DNA of 64,000 nucleotides, from assembly GCF_018070025.1 (NCBI RefSeq), contig NZ_JAGPYQ010000001.1, forward strand, positions 6,200,001-6,264,000. Reading direction: 5' to 3'. The notes beneath the pieces were generated by a model. That model searched no databases and was not told the origin of the DNA. It saw only the letters and a list, made by a program, of their open reading frames with translations. Positions 41,616-49,472 of the stretch are shown piece after piece. Numbering within the stretch: position 1 is the stretch's first letter; every line of letters begins with the position of its first letter. This DNA comes from Streptomyces liliiviolaceus (GTDB lineage: Bacteria; Actinomycetota; Actinomycetes; Streptomycetales; Streptomycetaceae). The translations under genes and the position numbers were made by a program.

Positions 41616-42854
41616 TCACGGAACCTGATCGGGTGTGACGACTTCGGTGATGCCTCGTGCGGTGAGGTGCTCCACGTCGTTCGCGCGGGACGCGAGGACG
41701 GTGGTCGGTCGGGCGCCGTCGGCGGTGAGCCGGAAGAACGCCTCGAAGACCGGGCCGCCCGGCGCGCAGACGGAACGGCCGGCGGGGTCGTCGGGGACGA
41801 CGAGCGCGGTGGTGCGGGCCTTGGGGGTGTACGGGTGCTCGCGGGCCGAGCGGGCGGCGCGGGCCAGCGCCCGCGCACTGTCCTTGGGCCGGCGGTCATT
41901 GCTCAACAACCCGAGCCCGTATTCGAGTTCGGGGAAGTCGACGAGCTCGCGGGACACGTCGTGGGAGCACCACCAGGTGACGCCCCACAGGTCCGGGCAG
42001 TCCAGGGCGTTCGCGACGGTCGCCTCGGTGAAGGCGGCGGCGTGCTCGGCGGGGACCAGCGGCGCCGGTGCGCCGACCTCCTGGAGCCAGACCGGGCGCG
42101 ACGGATCGCCGGCCCAGGCCTTGCTCAGCTCGATCAGATAGGCGGCGTGGTGTTCGGTCGCGACGCCGGTACGCCCGTGCCGCTGGGCCGTGCCGTTGAA
42201 GACCCACGAGTGCACGGCGGTGACGGCTCCGCGCCGCGCGGCCTGCGCCGGGGTGAACGGCATGTCGTCCTGGTACCAGGCGGCGTCGTACTCCGCGTGC
42301 AGATGCAGCTTGCCGGGGGCGCCCTTCTCGCAGGCCGCGAGCATCCGCTCCAGCCACGCGTCGACCGCATCGGCCGCCGCCCGGTCGGGGTCCGGGTGGG
42401 GGCCCGCCGAGAACTGGTTGACCTCGTTGCCCACGGTCATGCCGATGAAGTTGGGCCGGTCGGCGAGGGCGGCGGCGAGGGTCCGCAGATATTCGGCCTG
42501 CCCTTCGACGACCTCCGGGTCGGTGAAGAGATTCCGCCGGTGCCAGGTCTGCGTCCACGCCGGCAGGAAGTCGAAACTCGACAAGTGACCCTGCAGCCCG
42601 TCCACGTTGACGTCCAGGCCCCGCTCGGCCGCCGCGTCCGCGAGGGCGACGAGCTGTTCCACGGCCCGCGGGCGGATCAGCGAGCGGTTCGGCTGGAAGT
42701 AGGGCCAGATCGGAAAGACCCGTACGTGGTCGAGCCCGAGTGCGGCGATCGAGTCGAGATCGGCCCGCACGGAGTCGAGATCGAAGTCGAGCCAGTGATG
42801 GAACCACCCTTCACTAGGGGTGTAGTTGACGCCGAAGCGCACAGCAGAAGACAT
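41616..42854 (-). CDS. Glycoside hydrolase family 5 (GH5_18-like), probable beta-mannosidase
   Basis: Cytoplasmic TIM-barrel glycosidase of 412 residues, no signal peptide. Acid/base E144 in VGNEVNQF and nucleophile E259 in WLQEVGAP are placed as in GH5. The opening FGVNYTPSEGWFHHW and the loop DVNVDGLQGHLSSFDFLPAW resemble the bifidobacterial GH5_18 enzymes that split Man-beta-1,4-GlcNAc, the N-glycan core disaccharide. A small C-terminal beta region (about 345-412) follows the barrel. Start ATG 42854. Context with GH85 and GH38 supports the beta-mannosidase role; subfamily is by recollection. Confidence 0.83.
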   Translation of the reverse strand: MSSAVRFGVNYTPSEGWFHHWLDFDLDSVRADLDSIAALGLDHVRVFPIWPYFQPNRSLIRPRAVEQLVALADAAAERGLDVNVDGLQGHLSSFDFLPAWTQTWHRRNLFTDPEVVEGQAEYLRTLAAALADRPNFIGMTVGNEVNQFSAGPHPDPDRAAADAVDAWLERMLAACEKGAPGKLHLHAEYDAAWYQDDMPFTPAQAARRGAVTAVHSWVFNGTAQRHGRTGVATEHHAAYLIELSKAWAGDPSRPVWLQEVGAPAPLVPAEHAAAFTEATVANALDCPDLWGVTWWCSHDVSRELVDFPELEYGLGLLSNDRRPKDSARALARAARSAREHPYTPKARTTALVVPDDPAGRSVCAPGGPVFEAFFRLTADGARPTTVLASRANDVEHLTARGITEVVTPDQVP

Positions 42855-42959
42855 CCGGGGTTCCTAGTCCTGTTTCTGTGGTGCGGATGTGGGGGGTATG
42901 GGGGGGGTGCACAGGCTGCCACCGGCACGGGGCGCACCGTGCGGCCCGGTGGGGGCTGG

Positions 42960-43134
42960 TCGCGCAGTTCCCCGCGCCCCTTCGAGGCGGGGCTGCGCCC
43001 CGACAGGGGGCGCGGAGGATCACCCGACGACCGGCCTTCCCCCTTCAGGGGCGCGAGGAACTGCGCGGCTCACCCCCACCGGCCCGCACCCGACAACCGG
43101 CCGAAGCTCCTTCAGGGGCGCGGGGAACTGCGCG
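42960..43134. repeat. Three 3'-end repeat elements between permease and GH5 genes
   Basis: The 350-bp gap 42855-43204 has no gene. Copies at 43047-43067 and 43114-43134 read on the minus strand, the nearest 70 nt after the permease stop, as elsewhere. The copy at 42960-42981 reads on the plus strand, the only one of 16 not in the sense of a gene ending beside it; together with the inner ones it could fold into a long duplex. The gap may partly insulate the hydrolase genes from the transporter genes, or carry a second promoter. Confidence 0.82.
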
Positions 43135-43204
43135 ACCAGCCACGACGCACCCGCACCTGACAACGCTGGGCCGGCGCCCAAAAAGACCGCGGTCACCGCG
43201 GAAC

Positions 43205-44119
43205 TCACCCCTTCACCGCCCCCTCCCCCACCCCACGGAAGAAGTACCGCTGAAGACAGGCGAAGAGCGCGATCAACGGCGCCACGGCGATGATCGTGCC
43301 CGCGGCCACCAGCCGCTCATCATTGGCGAAGGTGCCATGCAAATAGTTGAGCCCGATGGTCAGCGTGAACTTGTCGGTATCGCTGAGCACGATCAACGGC
43401 CACAGGAAGTCGTCCCACGCCCCCATGAAGGCGAAGATCGCCACAACGGCGAGCGTCCCCTTCACCGAGGGCAACGCGATCCGCAAGAACCGCTGCCACG
43501 TGTTCGCGCCGTCGACGAACGCCGCCTCCTCGATCTCGTACGGCAGATTGAGGAACGCGTTGCGCATCAGCAGGACGTTCATCGCGCCGATGCATCCGGG
43601 CAGGACGACCCCGATGAGCGTGTTGTTCAGACCCAGCTCACGCATGGTCGTGAACTGGGCGATGATGATCCCCTCCACGGGCACGAGCATCGCGAGGATG
43701 AACACGAGCGTGGCCACCTTGCGGCCGCGGTAGCGCAGCCGGGCCAGCGCGTAGCCCGCGAGCGCCGCGCCGACGCAGTTCGTGACGACGTTGGCGGTGG
43801 CGACCTTCAGGGAGTTGAGGGCGTAGTCCCACACGGGGATCGTCTGGGCGACCCGGTCGTAGTTGTGCAGGGTCGGGTCACCGGGCAGGAACTTCGGCGG
43901 CGAACTGAAGATGTCCTCGGTCGGCCCCTTCAGCGAGGTGGACAGCTGCCACAGGAACGGCCCGACGGTCAGCGCCAGCACGGCGAGCAACAGCGCGTAC
44001 CGCAGGGCGAGTTCCCACACCCGTACACGCTTCCCGTTCTCATCTGTGACGCGCCCACGACGACGGCGGCGCGCCTCGGAGCCCGCCGGCACCTCACGCA
44101 CCTTCTCGGCGGCACTCAC
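43205..44119 (-). CDS. Sugar ABC transporter permease (MalG type)
   Basis: CUT1 permease of 304 residues. A basic cytoplasmic N-terminus precedes six hydrophobic segments. The EAA loop reads EIEEAAFVDGANTWQRFLRIALP (about 195-217). Start GTG 44119 overlaps the partner permease stop (GTGA); longer readings run through that gene. With 44116 and 45129 it forms an oligosaccharide importer. No ATPase gene is present; Streptomyces CUT1 systems usually share the MsiK ATPase encoded elsewhere. Confidence 0.92.
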   Translation of the reverse strand: MSAAEKVREVPAGSEARRRRRGRVTDENGKRVRVWELALRYALLLAVLALTVGPFLWQLSTSLKGPTEDIFSSPPKFLPGDPTLHNYDRVAQTIPVWDYALNSLKVATANVVTNCVGAALAGYALARLRYRGRKVATLVFILAMLVPVEGIIIAQFTTMRELGLNNTLIGVVLPGCIGAMNVLLMRNAFLNLPYEIEEAAFVDGANTWQRFLRIALPSVKGTLAVVAIFAFMGAWDDFLWPLIVLSDTDKFTLTIGLNYLHGTFANDERLVAAGTIIAVAPLIALFACLQRYFFRGVGEGAVKG

Positions 44120-45123
44120 GCGTCCTCCTTCCGGTCGGCGCGCAGCACGAGCAGCATCAGCGCGACGGTGACGACGAAGACGACGACGGAGATGGCGGAG
44201 GCGTAGCCGACCCGGCCGGTCAGGCCGGTGCCGGTGCGCTGGACGAGCATCACGAGCGTGGTGTCCTCGCCCGCGGGACCGCCGCCGGGCCCCGCCATCA
44301 GGTAGACCTCGGAGAACACCTTGAAGGCGGCGACCGAGGAGAGCGCGCCGACCAGCACCATCGTGGAGCGGACGGCGGGCACGGTGACGGTGAGGAAGCG
44401 GCGGACGGCGCCGGCGCCGTCCACGGCCGCGGCCTCGTGCAGCTCGCGCGGCACGTTGGCGAGCGCGGCCAGGTAAATGATCATGTAGTAGCCGAGGCCC
44501 TTCCAGACCGTGACCGTCATGGCGCTCAGCAGGAGCAGCCACTGGTCGCTCAGGAAGCCGATCCTGCCGACCCCGATCGCCTCCAGCAGCGAGTTCACCA
44601 GGCCGCGTTCGTCGAGCAGCCACACCCAGATGAGACCCACCACGACGATGGAGGCGACGACCGGGGTGTAGAAGGCCGACCGGAAGAAGGCGATGCCGGG
44701 GATGTTCTTCTGGACGAGGAGCGCGAGCAGCAGGGGCAGCAGGACGAGCGCGGGGACGACCCCGAGGACGTACAGCGTGCTGTTGCGCAGGCCGATCCAG
44801 AACATCTCGTCGTGCAGCAGTTCCCGGAAGTTGGCCAGGCCCACGAACTCGCCGGGGATCAGGGTCCGGCGGTCGGTGAAGGCGTTGACCACGGTCGAGA
44901 CGAACGGGTAGAGGATGAAGATGCCCACGACCAGCAGCCCCGGGGCGGCGAACAGCCAGGGACTGGTGGGCAGTTGCCGCCGCACCCGGGCGACGGCCCC
45001 GGCAGGACGTCCATCACCGTCGCCCCCGTCACCGGGAGAAGCGCTACCGACGGACGCCCCGCCGGTGGGGACCTTGCCGGGCGAAGCCGTACGGGAGGAA
45101 GCCGTACCGGAGGAGCTCGCCAT
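44116..45123 (-). CDS. Sugar ABC transporter permease (MalF type)
   Basis: CUT1 permease of 335 residues. A Ser/Gly/Pro-rich N-terminal tail of about 45 residues precedes six hydrophobic segments. The EAA loop reads ELHEAAAVDGAGAVRRFLTVTVP. Start ATG 45123 is 5 nt after the binding-protein stop. Partner of the MalG-type permease. Confidence 0.92.
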   Translation of the reverse strand: MASSSGTASSRTASPGKVPTGGASVGSASPGDGGDGDGRPAGAVARVRRQLPTSPWLFAAPGLLVVGIFILYPFVSTVVNAFTDRRTLIPGEFVGLANFRELLHDEMFWIGLRNSTLYVLGVVPALVLLPLLLALLVQKNIPGIAFFRSAFYTPVVASIVVVGLIWVWLLDERGLVNSLLEAIGVGRIGFLSDQWLLLLSAMTVTVWKGLGYYMIIYLAALANVPRELHEAAAVDGAGAVRRFLTVTVPAVRSTMVLVGALSSVAAFKVFSEVYLMAGPGGGPAGEDTTLVMLVQRTGTGLTGRVGYASAISVVVFVVTVALMLLVLRADRKEDA

Positions 45124-45128
45124 GTCGG

Positions 45129-46418
45129 TCAGCCCTGCTGCTGGAGCAGGCGGTCACACGCCTTGACAGCGTTGTCGAGAGCTTCCTTCGGGCTCACCTT
45201 GCCCTGCAGCGCCTTGGCGACGGAGTTGCGCAGTTCGGTCTTCATCTGCTCGCTGAACAGCACCGGCGTGTAGTTGACGGCGTTCTTCAGGGACTTGGCG
45301 GCGGCGATCCGCACCCGGGTCTCATCGGTGCCGTCCTCCTCGGTGAAGTACGGGTCGTCGAGCGAACCGGCGGTGCTCGGGAAGATCGCGACCTTCTTGG
45401 CGAACGACATCTGGTTCTGCGCGTCGGTGACGAAGTGCGCGAAGGCGACGGCGGCGGGCTTCTGCTTGGTCTGGGCGTTCACCATCACGCCCATCACATA
45501 CATGTTGACCTTGCCGGTGCTGGTGATCTGGTCGGTGATGCCGATGTTCTTGTAGAGGTTCGGCGCCTGCTTCTTGAAGTTGCCGAGGTCCAGGGCGCTG
45601 CCCGGGTTCATGGCGACGGCCCCGGTGAGGAACTTCTTGCCGGACGACTCGGGGGTGGCGGTCAGCGCCTGCGGGTCGAGGGCCTTGGCGTCGTACAACT
45701 CCTTGTACTTGGTGAGGAGTTCCACGCCCTTGGCGTCGTTGAAGGCGAAGGCCGTGCCCTCCTTGTTCATCAGCTCGACGCCGTACCGGCCGAAGTCCTC
45801 GATGGTGGGCACGTTCGCCAGGGTCGCGACCTTGCCGTCGCTCTTGTCGGCCAGCTCCAGCGCGTCGTCGAAGAGTTCGTCGTACGTCTTCGGAGGCTTC
45901 GCGGCGTCCAGGCCGGCCTCCTTGAACAGCGACTTGTTGTAGAAGAGCGGGCCGGTGTTCAGGTACCACGGGAAGGCGTACGTGCCCTCCGTGCCCGGTA
46001 TCTCGTGGCTGGCCCACGCACCCGGGAGGTACTCCTTCTTGTACTTCGCGGCGGCCTTGTCGAGGTCGAGCGCGAGGCCCGCCTTGGCGAGCGGGGCGAC
46101 GAGGTCGGGCGAGACGTTCACGACGTCGGGCAGGGTGCCGCCGGCCGCGTCGGCGCTGATCTTGTCGGCGTAGCCCTCGGCGGGCTGGTCGACCCACTTC
46201 ACGTTCGTACCGGGGTACTTCTTCTCGAAGTCGGCGACCAGACCCTCGAAGTACGGCTTGAAGTTGGCCCGCAGGTTCCAGGTCTGGAAGGTGATGTCGC
46301 CCTCGACCTTGCCGGAGGCGTCCGTGGAACCGCTGTCGTCACCCCCGGAGCCGCAGGCGCTGAGCGGCAGGACCAGGGCGACGACAGCGGCGGCGAGTGC
46401 TCTGCGAGGCATGCGCAC
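45129..46418 (-). CDS. Oligosaccharide-binding lipoprotein of a CUT1 importer
   Basis: Extracellular solute-binding protein family 1 lipoprotein of 429 residues. Lipobox LPLSAC gives lipidated C22. The fold begins GDITFQTWNLRANFKPYFEGL; the motifs YAFPWYLNTGPLFYNKSLFKEAGL and GAVAMNPGSALDLG are typical. Start GTG 46418, 10 nt after GGAG; ATG 46412 is less well spaced. First gene of the operon, facing the LacI gene across a region with repeated CTAA/TTAG dyads. Cargo predicted to be N-glycan-derived oligosaccharide. Confidence 0.92.
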   Translation of the reverse strand: MRMPRRALAAAVVALVLPLSACGSGGDDSGSTDASGKVEGDITFQTWNLRANFKPYFEGLVADFEKKYPGTNVKWVDQPAEGYADKISADAAGGTLPDVVNVSPDLVAPLAKAGLALDLDKAAAKYKKEYLPGAWASHEIPGTEGTYAFPWYLNTGPLFYNKSLFKEAGLDAAKPPKTYDELFDDALELADKSDGKVATLANVPTIEDFGRYGVELMNKEGTAFAFNDAKGVELLTKYKELYDAKALDPQALTATPESSGKKFLTGAVAMNPGSALDLGNFKKQAPNLYKNIGITDQITSTGKVNMYVMGVMVNAQTKQKPAAVAFAHFVTDAQNQMSFAKKVAIFPSTAGSLDDPYFTEEDGTDETRVRIAAAKSLKNAVNYTPVLFSEQMKTELRNSVAKALQGKVSPKEALDNAVKACDRLLQQQG

Positions 46419-46509
46419 GGTGACCGGGCTCCTTTGCGACGGTGTGGGTCAGGGGTGACGGGCAGACCTTGCATCCTGCGCGGCGGGGAAGTCAATGGAT
46501 TCCGCCCCG

Positions 46510-46613
46510 CTAAATTCATTAGTTCGACATATGGCCAGCTCAGAGCAGTTGTTACACCCCGCTTGCAACAGATCACTAATGCGCTTTAGGCTGTCCTGAC
46601 TCAAGCGCTTTAG
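46510..46613. promoter_or_regulatory. Candidate LacI operators between transporter and repressor genes
   Basis: Within the 210-bp divergent gap three related sites appear. CTAA-attca-TTAG is at 46510-46522 and CTAA-tgcgct-TTAG at 46576-46589. GCGCTTTAG recurs at 46605-46613 after the dyad AAGCGCTT (46603-46610). The second and third share GCGCTTTAG exactly, 24 bp apart. A LacI-family repressor binding here would control both directions. Confidence 0.6.
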
Positions 46614-46628
46614 TGGAATGGGGAGCAG

Positions 46629-47696
46629 GTGCCAGCCAAGCGGTCTCCCGCGCGCCGGCCGACGATGAAGGACATCGCGCAGCGCGCCGGGGTCTCCGAG
46701 AGCGCGGTCTCGTTCGCGCTCAACGACCGGCCCGGGGTCTCCGAGATCACCCGTGACCGGGTGCGCCGGGTCGCCGAACAACTGGGCTGGCGGCCCAGCA
46801 CGGCGGCGCGCCAGCTGTCCGGCGAGGGCACGGCGACGGTCGGGCTCGTCCTGGCGAGGCCCGCGGACACGCTCGGCGTGGACTCGTTCTTCCTGCAGCT
46901 CATCTCGGGCATCCAGGAGGTGCTGGCCGAGCGTCACCTCGGGCTGCTCTTCCAGGTGGTCGAGGACGTCGACGACGAGTGCGCGGTGTACCGGCGCTGG
47001 TGGGCCGAGCACCGCGTGGACGGTGTGCTGGTCGTCGACCCGCGGACCGACGACGCGCGCCCCGACCTGCTCGACGAACTGGGACTGCCGGCGGTGGTCA
47101 TCGGCGGGGCGCCGGACGCGCGGCATCCAGGTCTCTCCACGGTCTGGGCGGACGACGCGGGCGCGATGGCGTCCGTGGTGGGACGGCTGTACGAACTCGG
47201 TCACCGGCGGATCGTGCACATCGCGGGTCTGCCCGGCCTCGCGCACACGGAGCGGCGCATCCGTACGCTGCGCGCCGAGGCGGACCGGCGAGGGCTCGCC
47301 GAGGTGTGCTCGGTGACCACGGACTACTCCGACGCGGAGGGCGCGGCGGTGACGCGCCGCGTCCTGGAGGGCGGCGTGCTGGGTGGCGGGGCGCCACCGA
47401 CCGCGCTGGTCTACGACAACGACGTGATGGCCGTCGCCGGGGTCGCCGCCGCGACGGAGCTGGGCTTCTCCGTACCGGGTGACGTGTCGGTCGTGGCCTG
47501 GGAGGACTCGGCACTGTGCCGCATGGTCAAGCCGTGGCTGTCGGCGCTGTCCCGCGACACGGTGGCGTTCGGCCGGACCGCTGCCGCGGAGTTGACGTCG
47601 TTGCTGGACGGGGGGCCTGCGCGGGCTGTGGGGGTGCCGGTGCCGGGGTTGATCGAACGCGACAGTACGGGGCCCTGCGGGGCCTGCGGCGCTTGA
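46629..47696 (+). CDS. LacI family transcriptional repressor
   Basis: Regulator of 355 residues. The LacI helix-turn-helix is at about 13-60 (MKDIAQRAGVSESAVSFALNDRPGVSEITRDRV) with hinge PSTAARQLS. A periplasmic-binding-like effector domain follows, with VDGVLVVDPR, TALVYDNDVMAVAG and DVSVVAWEDSALC. Start GTG 46629 after GGGAG. Divergent from the CUT1 importer and glycosidase genes; it probably responds to mannose- or GlcNAc-containing oligosaccharide. Confidence 0.92.
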   Translation: MPAKRSPARRPTMKDIAQRAGVSESAVSFALNDRPGVSEITRDRVRRVAEQLGWRPSTAARQLSGEGTATVGLVLARPADTLGVDSFFLQLISGIQEVLAERHLGLLFQVVEDVDDECAVYRRWWAEHRVDGVLVVDPRTDDARPDLLDELGLPAVVIGGAPDARHPGLSTVWADDAGAMASVVGRLYELGHRRIVHIAGLPGLAHTERRIRTLRAEADRRGLAEVCSVTTDYSDAEGAAVTRRVLEGGVLGGGAPPTALVYDNDVMAVAGVAAATELGFSVPGDVSVVAWEDSALCRMVKPWLSALSRDTVAFGRTAAAELTSLLDGGPARAVGVPVPGLIERDSTGPCGACGA

Positions 47697-47748
47697 GCGG
47701 GGAGGGGGGCGGGGGTTCGTTGTCGGGTGCGGGCTCGTTGTGGTTGCT

Positions 47749-47843
47749 CGCGCCGTTCCCCGCGCCCCTTAGAAACCGGGGGCGGGGGTTCGTTGTTGAG
47801 TGCGGGTCCGTCGTGGTTGCTCGCGCCGTTCCCCGCGCCCCCG
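47749..47843 (+). repeat. Two 3'-end repeat elements after the LacI gene
   Basis: Copies at 47749-47770 and 47822-47843, both with CGCGCCGTTCCCC (A to C variant), read in the sense of the LacI gene, the first 52 nt after its stop. The first is followed by a GCGCCCC...GGGGGCG hairpin. The gap is the convergent junction with the fucosidase gene. Confidence 0.83.
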
Positions 47844-47860
47844 GGCAAGGGGCCCTTGCT

Positions 47861-49417
47861 TCAGAGGTGGGAGCGGTGCAGTTCGAACCTGGCCAGGTGA
47901 GGGGTGCGACGGGAAGCTGTCACCCGTAGCCTCCAGCGGCTGGCGCTGATCGGGGTCGGTAGGAGCAGGATGCGGCTGGCACCGATCGTGCCTGCCTCTG
48001 TCACGTGCTTCCAGGCTCCGTCGGTGTGGGCCTCGATCACGAACGACTCCACCTGCTGGCCGTGGCGGGTGTCCTCCGCGAGGCGGATGCGGTCGATCTC
48101 GCGGGAGCGGCCCAGGTCCACCGTGATCGTGCCCGGGGAGCGGGTGGTGCGCGCCCCGTGTGCCAGATCCTCCGGCAGTTCCCTGTCGATGCGCTCGCGG
48201 AACTCCCGCAGGCGGGCGACGTCCGCTGCCGGAAGTCGGCCCTCGTCGTCCGGCGGGATGTTGAGCAGCAGGACCGCGTTGCGGCCCACCGAGCCGAAGT
48301 AGATGTCAGTCAACTGCTGCACCGACTTGGGCTGTTGGTCGGCGTGGTAGAACCAGCCGTCCCGGATCGACACATCGGCCTCGGCCGGCCACCACTGGAG
48401 GTGGTCGGCCACGGGCTGGGCCGCGACCAGGGCGTCCCGGCCGCCCATGTCCGGCGCGTCGTACGAGAGCGCGAAGTCCATGCGTCCGTTGGCCTTCTCC
48501 TGGACGGGTACGACGCTCCACTCGTTCTCGCGGGCCAGCCCGCCCTCGTTGCCGACCCAGCGCACATCGGGTCCGGAGACGGCGACCGCGGCGTCCGGCG
48601 CGAGGGTCCGGATGAGTGTGTACCAGCTGTCCCAGTCGTACGTCTCGACCTTGTCCGGCGGGATACGGCCCTGGGCGCCGTCGAACCAGACCTCGTCGAC
48701 CGGCCCGTACTCGGTGAGGACCTCGTAGAGCTGGTCGAGCATGTGGGCGCCGTAGTCGGTGGCCGGGAGAGTGAAGGTCGGCCCGTCCGGGCGGTCGTCC
48801 CCGGGGACCGGAGTGGGGATGGTGCGCTCGGAGCGGGCGCTGCCGTTGGCGTACACGCCGTGGAGGTACTGGTTCTCGTCGGCCGGTGAGATGTAGACGC
48901 CGACCTTGAGCCCATGACGCCGCATGGAGTCGGCGAACGACCGCAGGACATCCCCTCGCCCGTCCTGCCAACTACTGGATGCCACCGAGTGGTCGGTGTA
49001 CCGGGACGGGTAGAGCACGAACCCGTCGTGGTGCTTGACGGTGAGGATGGCCAGCTTGAAGCCGCCGTCGCGCAGGGCGCGGGCCCACTGGTCGGTGTCG
49101 AGGCCGACCGGCTGGAAGACGTCGGGATCCTCGTCCCCGGTGCCCCATTCGAGACCGGTGAAGGTGTTCACCCCGAAGTGGAGGAAGGCGGTGCGTTCGA
49201 GGGCCTGCCAGGCGATCTGCCGTTCCGTGGGCCGGACTTGGGACGCCTTGCAGACCAGCTCGTCCGGGGAGTCGTCGGGGCCGACGGGGATCCGGTACCA
49301 CGGCTCGTTAGGCGGGGCGGGGGCCGCGGAGGCGGTGGGCGCGAGGGCCAGGGACGTACCGCTGGACGCCACGAGTGCCGCGGCGGCCGTCACGAAGAGA
49401 CGTCTGGAGACTGCCAT
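47861..49417 (-). CDS. Secreted alpha-L-fucosidase, glycoside hydrolase family 29
   Basis: Exported fucosidase of 518 residues. A Tat-type signal (SRRLFVT, 4-10) is present. GH29 landmarks are FLHFGVNTFTGLEWG, LAILTVKHHDGFVLYPS (H129, H130) and DEVWFDGAQGR with the nucleophile D246. A C-terminal F5/8-type carbohydrate-binding domain covers about 415-518 (GTITVDLGRSREIDRIRLAED). The layout resembles the GH29-B alpha-1,3/4-fucosidases known from Streptomyces, which act on Lewis structures. No general acid can be assigned with certainty. Start ATG 49417, 55 bp after the GH20 stop, so probably cotranscribed with it. Confidence 0.92.
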   Translation of the reverse strand: MAVSRRLFVTAAAALVASSGTSLALAPTASAAPAPPNEPWYRIPVGPDDSPDELVCKASQVRPTERQIAWQALERTAFLHFGVNTFTGLEWGTGDEDPDVFQPVGLDTDQWARALRDGGFKLAILTVKHHDGFVLYPSRYTDHSVASSSWQDGRGDVLRSFADSMRRHGLKVGVYISPADENQYLHGVYANGSARSERTIPTPVPGDDRPDGPTFTLPATDYGAHMLDQLYEVLTEYGPVDEVWFDGAQGRIPPDKVETYDWDSWYTLIRTLAPDAAVAVSGPDVRWVGNEGGLARENEWSVVPVQEKANGRMDFALSYDAPDMGGRDALVAAQPVADHLQWWPAEADVSIRDGWFYHADQQPKSVQQLTDIYFGSVGRNAVLLLNIPPDDEGRLPAADVARLREFRERIDRELPEDLAHGARTTRSPGTITVDLGRSREIDRIRLAEDTRHGQQVESFVIEAHTDGAWKHVTEAGTIGASRILLLPTPISASRWRLRVTASRRTPHLARFELHRSHL

Positions 49418-49472
49418 GGGGGTCGCACTCCTCAGGTCAGGGGGTGGAGACGGAGGACGGCGGGGCTCCGGG

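Noticed and set aside
43205..46418. A local ATPase gene for the CUT1 importer
   Set aside because: No Walker motif gene lies in or beside the operon; a shared MsiK-type ATPase elsewhere is the likely partner.
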